The translations under genes and the position numbers were made by a program. A stretch of DNA of 64,000 nucleotides from Dromiciops gliroides. Lineage: Eukaryota > Chordata > Mammalia > Microbiotheria > Microbiotheriidae. Shown here piece by piece: positions 59,655-64,000 of the stretch (position 1 is the stretch's first letter; every line of letters begins with the position of its first letter). The notes under the pieces are model-generated. The model saw only the letters and a program-made list of their open reading frames with translations, made no database searches and was not told where the DNA came from. The stretch spans positions 305,619,468-305,683,467 of the forward strand of contig NC_057861.1 in the NCBI RefSeq assembly GCF_019393635.1. Reading direction: 5' to 3'.

Positions 59655-60212
59655 CTGTTGACATGTTGCATTATATTTCCAGGCCAAGCCAATTGCACCT
59701 TTAACTGACCTCTGTGTTCAACAAAAAAATCAACTAGTGTCCTGGTGACTGTTGTTGAAGTATGGAAGAAAAATGCAGGGATCCAGAGGATTGCTCCATC
59801 AAGCTTTTTTAAGCTGAGGAAAAAGTTGTTACGATCCTGAATAGTCAAAAGGTTGTTGTAATATTTTTCCAGGATGCTAGGGTTGAAGGTGGTAAGGTTG
59901 GTTTTCCTTCCAACATCTTTTTGGAATGCCTCAGTGGGGGCAAAATTGCAACGGAAAACAAAATCAGATTTATCTATTTCTTGTCCACATTGGCTCCCTG
60001 TCAGGATCCCACTATTTCCAACCACAGTACAAATATTATAATGCTTATTCACAATGGGTGACACATCTGGAAGCAGTGATCGGAAGTTATTGCTAATAGA
60101 GAAAACATATTTATGGCTGGAATAATCATAGTGCATCAGCTGTCCAATCCGAACACTATTCTTGGTCAAAGAAAAATTTTTTATTACATCGACATGCTGA
60201 AGAATCTCTTTC
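59655..60212 (-). CDS. ST8SIA3: ST8SIA3 exon 3: alpha-2,8-sialyltransferase core
   Basis: ST8SIA3 is a Golgi type II membrane enzyme, mainly of brain, that adds sialic acid from CMP-Neu5Ac in alpha-2,8 linkage to alpha-2,3-sialylated glycans. This 558-bp exon encodes residues 102-286 plus shares of 101 and 287. Boundaries on the minus strand are TATTTTAG|GAAAGAG and CAACAG|GTGTGT, and phases agree with exons 2 and 4. Sialylmotif L spans about 160-208: CTVVGNSGILTGSQCGQEID with Cys162 and Cys176, then FRCNFAPTEAF. Possible N-glycosylation sites are NFS (113) and NLT (206). Together with the other exons the protein would be exactly 380 residues, the human length. ST8SIA2 and ST8SIA4 differ strongly around IQDRNNFFLSLKKLDGAILW, so the paralogue call is firm. 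Residue 102 is Lys where I recall Gln in human. Confidence 0.98.
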
Positions 60213-62857
60213 CTAAAATAAAAAGAAATTCATTAAATGTATCCCATTCAAAACAATTTATTTTCATTTTTATTTCTTCTATACTATTGTTTAATTCAGA
60301 AAATAACCATAAGAATCTTGAACCAATGAAAAAATCTATTGATTACTATCATGGTCTTTGGAAGGAGACCAGCATCATATTATAGGATCATGTTAGACCT
60401 TGGGTCCAAGTGTTCTAAATGTGCCCTCCATTCTTGATAATAAATTTGGGGCTGGACAATATGCTAACTATAGTATCATATACCAAAACCAGTGACCCAA
60501 ACTCAATCTGTGCCAGCAAATAATCAATGGGATGGATACAGCTACTATCTGTCATTGGGTAATCATGTTACTCATTTAAGTTGGAGACCTAGCCTTTGTT
60601 ACATGGGACTGCCTTCTTGCTATTGGATTGCAGTGCAAACAGCATATCAATTACCTCCTCTTTTTTTTTAAATAAAATAGTGCCAAATATCTATGAGAGA
60701 GCCAGTACACTATTATATGTTATTGAAATATTAAAATGGTAATAGCAGAGGGAATAGTTAAATATTTAATGAAAAAGAGATGATAATCTCATCAGGAACT
60801 TTTGAATAATGAAATAGGGAATTAGGGAATATTGTCCTTTGAGATATAGAAACAAAACTTGGAGAAAATTAAACTTCAGAAAAAAAGAATTATTATAAAA
60901 CACTGAAAATACGCCTAGTATTCTAGTTTGGACTTCATGATGATTTTTGAGGGGGAAAAAACAAATCCTACATTGTTAAATCATTCAAAATATTTAAGAA
61001 AGGCAAGTAACATGTTGCTTTATGGTAAAATCTACACAAAATATCCAGTTAACAAACAAGTTTGAAAGACTTAAGATCACTGACCAACCATAATTACAGA
61101 GGACTGATGACAATCCATACTATTTACATTGTGAAAAAGAATAGAATCACGATGCAGAATGATGTTAATATGGACAATACATGGGAATTTATTGCTTTAT
61201 ACATATCAGTTAAAGGATTTTGTTTTTCTTTTAAGTGGGAGGGTAAGAGATAGAGAAAAATAAATGTTTGTTAATTGAAAAATAAAGTGGAAAAAAACCC
61301 CGAAAATATTCTGTTGTTTGACTACCTACTGTTATTTGATTTTTAAAATAGAACTGAAAGTAAATGCTATAGACAACAGCACTAGGCCACTGTATTTGAT
61401 TGTATTAGTTTTATTATACATATTGAATTATAAATCTGTGTAAGGGGAAGTGTGTGATCCTCCAGCCTAGTGTTACTCAAAATAATTTCACAATGGCAAG
61501 AGGAATATATGCTCCATTATTTGTTCATTTTTTATGTTATTGACTTAAAATGGAATTTTTGAAGCAATTTTAAAGAAGAAAATGTTTTGAAAGGTTAAAT
61601 AATCACTAGGAGAGAACATTTTCCTTAGATTAGAAATATGATGAGCAATTGATACAGAACCTAACCAGTTGAAAGTTAGAATCACCTACAAAACTTTTTT
61701 AGGTTGTTTTCCAAGAGTTGTATGGAAGCCCTTATTTGGGTTTTTTAGAAAGAATTTATTTTATTATGTGATAATATTTATGCACTGAATTCTTAAAATT
61801 GAATGATAGTCACCTAAGATAATATTTTAGGGCAATGCCTTGATGTCACTAAGGAGTTTAGTTGAATTACCCATATTATTTTTGATGGGATATTGTATGT
61901 CAATATATAAAAAATGTATGCCCTGGATGGTAGGTGTTATAACCACCATGAACTATTTCATAAACTTAAGGCTTTGTGAAAGTAAGTCTCCACACCTCTA
62001 ATGAGCACACTAGATGGCTCACATTCCATTTGGCAGTATAATAATCCCACTAAAGTAGTAGCTAAACTCAGGAAGCCAAGTAAAAGCTAGAAATACTGAA
62101 CATTTAAGTTCTAACTTAAATAAATGATTTCAAATAAATTCTGTAATCTTTCTCTTGAATATTTATTAATAAGTATTAGCCTGATGGTAAGACATAACTA
62201 ATAAGAATAACCTAGGATCATTTCACCATACATTAAAAGCTATAAGGGTCTAATTATATATATATGTACATATATTGTACTTATATACATGTGTATGCAT
62301 ATGTGTATATATTTGTTAGTTTTACTTACTAATTTTATGTGGTGAATCAGCAGAAATTATTATTTTTCCATTTTCATGAAACAATACATATAATGTAGGT
62401 TGCATATAGTTCATTAAGATGGCAAATAAAAAAAACATTTAAATTGTGTGAATTTACCATGCAATTTCCCCAATTTGTGTTGGAATGATATATTATGACC
62501 AACAAACATATTTTGGGGTTTTTTGATGTTTTGGGTACTGTTTTATTGGTGTGTTCACCTTATACTATGATTTGAATGTGAAGTCACATTAGAAAGAAGA
62601 TATTCAAAATAATGTTTCATTGAATTTCATGTAAATTATACAGACCTTTTTCTCTGGTCAGAATTTTGATACTGACATTATTTTCTATTTATGAGGGGGA
62701 ATCCGATATTAGTATTAATTACAAGTTACTACTTTGTACAGGCCAAGAGAAAGCGCAAAACAAATATGTTCTGACAGCAGGGGAAATTGTTGTTTCCAAC
62801 CCTTGTCTACAGAAACACATTTTTTTTTTGTTATTTTGTGTTTTCCTCCTATCCTAC
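60213..62857 (-). other. ST8SIA3: ST8SIA3 intron 2
   Basis: 2.6 kb, GT-AG on the minus strand. I recognise no transposable element in it, only a short TA/TACA run near 62255-62310. Confidence 0.85.
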
Positions 62858-62980
62858 CTTTGATGTAAAAATGCTGTCCGGTTAAATGTCCACTTAGAAG
62901 GTTTCTCCTGGAGTTCCTGTGTCAGAGAATTTGTAATGGGTACAAATGATGGGTCTAGAAACTTCAATGCAAATTGTGAC
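62858..62980 (-). CDS. ST8SIA3: ST8SIA3 exon 2 (stem region)
   Basis: 123 bp encoding residues 61-100 plus parts of 60 and 101: SQFALKFLDPSFVPITNSL, then ELQEKPSKWTFNRTAFLHQR. Splice sites on the minus strand are CTTTGCAG|GTCAC and CATCAAAG|GTAGG. It forms the luminal stem between membrane anchor and catalytic domain and has the glycosylation sequon NRT. No change from the human protein that I can recall. Confidence 0.96.
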
Positions 62981-64000
62981 CTGCAAAGAATCATGAGTAA
63001 ATAAGTAAAATAATGAGCCTCTGCTTTTAGAGCCAGAAGGCCATTAAAGTTCAACTGAGCTGTTTCAGACAGCACTATGCAAAAAAAGTCTCCATATTCC
63101 TGTCACACCCCCTCTCCTTTGACTCTTTTTGATTTAACAAAAAAGAAGGAAATATGAGCAAAGACAAACATACATTTAATATCCCCATTGCTCCTGGAGA
63201 AATCATAAAATGGCCGTCAAGCATAGAGAACAGGGGGACTGAGACTCAAAAAGGCAAGTAAATGTAAAACATGCACCTAGCCAGTGTAACTCAACGAGTC
63301 AGCACCGTGGACAGCGACCGCCCACAAAACTAGGCAGAAATCCAAACCACTTCAACACTCCAGGGCCTGACTTAATTGTTTTTGGAGGGGAAAGGCAGAG
63401 GAGAGTGCAGATGGGGGAGGTGGCAAAGGGTGGTCTCCTGCCTTAACCTCTTCCATCTCGAATCTGTTCCTGTTTTAATTCACTGTTTCCGGACAAAGGA
63501 GGCCCATTCCCTCAACTTCCACAGACTGTGGAGATCTAACGACAGCCGTGAGCTACTTGAGGGATTGGGCGGGAAAGGCTTCCGAGTGTCTAATCCAGGT
63601 CCGGGAATATCAGGGGGTTGAGAGCACAAGACAAAGCTTCTCCTCAGGCGCAACACATACATCTAATGGCCAGATTCTGGACACAGGATTTTGTTTATTC
63701 CTGTCATCCCCTTCCCCCAAACAATCTACAGGCTCAGTGTACAAGGAGGGGGTGGGGGATGGGTATGCGAGAAGGGATGGGAGTCGCCAGAATACCTAGG
63801 GAAAGTAAGAACGCTTGATAAAGAGCTAATTTAAAGAGCTAAAGAGCAGGTCCTGTCCCCACTGACTTGGACTAGGTATCTGGGGCTGGGGATGCCTAAT
63901 TCCAGTTTATAGGTTGTTTCCTGGGAGGGGAAGGGAAGCAGAAAGGACTACAGGACTTGGGGCTTTAGTCCCGAAAAAGGTTGCTAACACAGAAGGGGTA
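62981..64000 (-). other. ST8SIA3: ST8SIA3 intron 1 (3' part)
   Basis: Exon 1 (residues 1-59, expected to start MRNCKMARVA and to contain the signal anchor) was looked for and is not in this stretch, so it lies past the right edge. From about 63290 the DNA becomes GC-richer with scattered CpG (CGACCGCCC, GGGCGGG, GTCCGGG), as expected near a promoter CpG island. Open frames of 60-83 codons here match nothing. Confidence 0.7.

Noticed and set aside
59655-60212. ST8SIA2 or ST8SIA4 instead of ST8SIA3
   Set aside because: The sequence around sialylmotif L, the total length of 380 and the C-terminus LTLSHCA fit ST8SIA3 specifically.
63376-63818. Overlapping short frames as a candidate ST8SIA3 exon 1
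   Set aside because: None is on the right strand with a signal anchor or the expected N-terminus, and no matching donor site was found.

Overview
The window is vertebrate nuclear DNA from a marsupial. The main evidence is about two dozen copies of one tRNA-derived SINE of the marsupial WSINE/MON1 type, with head GGGGCAGCTAGGTGGC and an A-rich or GCAAAA/CTAAAA tail, mostly with perfect target-site duplications (TSDs). Composite SINEs with LINE-type tails, marsupial L1 3' ends, and old mammalian MIR, L2 and L3/CR1 elements support this. The species cannot be read from the sequence. There are no bacterial-type operons, CRISPR arrays, tRNA or rRNA genes.

Two real protein-coding units are present. 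(1) On the minus strand at 56.06-62.98 kb lie the last three coding exons of ST8SIA3, an alpha-2,8-sialyltransferase of the Golgi. They encode human-equivalent residues 60-380 with consistent splice phases. Exon 1, which encodes the cytoplasmic tail and membrane anchor, lies beyond the right edge. The 3' flank is poor in recent SINEs from 44 kb to the edge, and a well-formed minus-strand poly(A) site sits near 44.16 kb, so a very long 3' UTR is possible. (2) On the plus strand at 28.97-30.48 kb lies an intronless, full-length 397-codon retrocopy of ACAA2 (mitochondrial 3-ketoacyl-CoA thiolase). It has 5' and 3' UTR, AATAAA, a poly(A) tract and a perfect 17-bp TSD, and it is inserted inside an old MIR.

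Layout: 0-14 kb is a mosaic of L2, L3/CR1, L1 and a HAL1-like element with SINEs nested in them. 14.1-17.9 kb is a minus-strand endogenous retrovirus (a fossil) with two LTRs about 95% identical, inserted in or beside an older minus-strand L1 whose 5' end is near 20.34 kb. 20-29 kb holds L2, MIR and L1 remnants and two solo LTRs; one of these (25.68-26.20 kb) is very CpG-dense. 29-30.5 kb is the ACAA2 retrocopy. 31-43 kb holds L1 3' ends, a decayed hAT transposon carrying a nested mariner-type MITE, an L3/CR1 and an L2. 44-64 kb is the ST8SIA3 domain, containing mostly only old MIRs.

The two genes are not functionally linked: one is a resident neuronal glycosyltransferase gene, the other a retroposed copy of a metabolic gene. 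I found no undescribed biological system. The best candidates for follow-up are the intact ACAA2 retrocopy, the CpG-rich solo LTR, the CTCF-like motifs carried by the ERV LTRs, and the putative 12-kb ST8SIA3 3' UTR.
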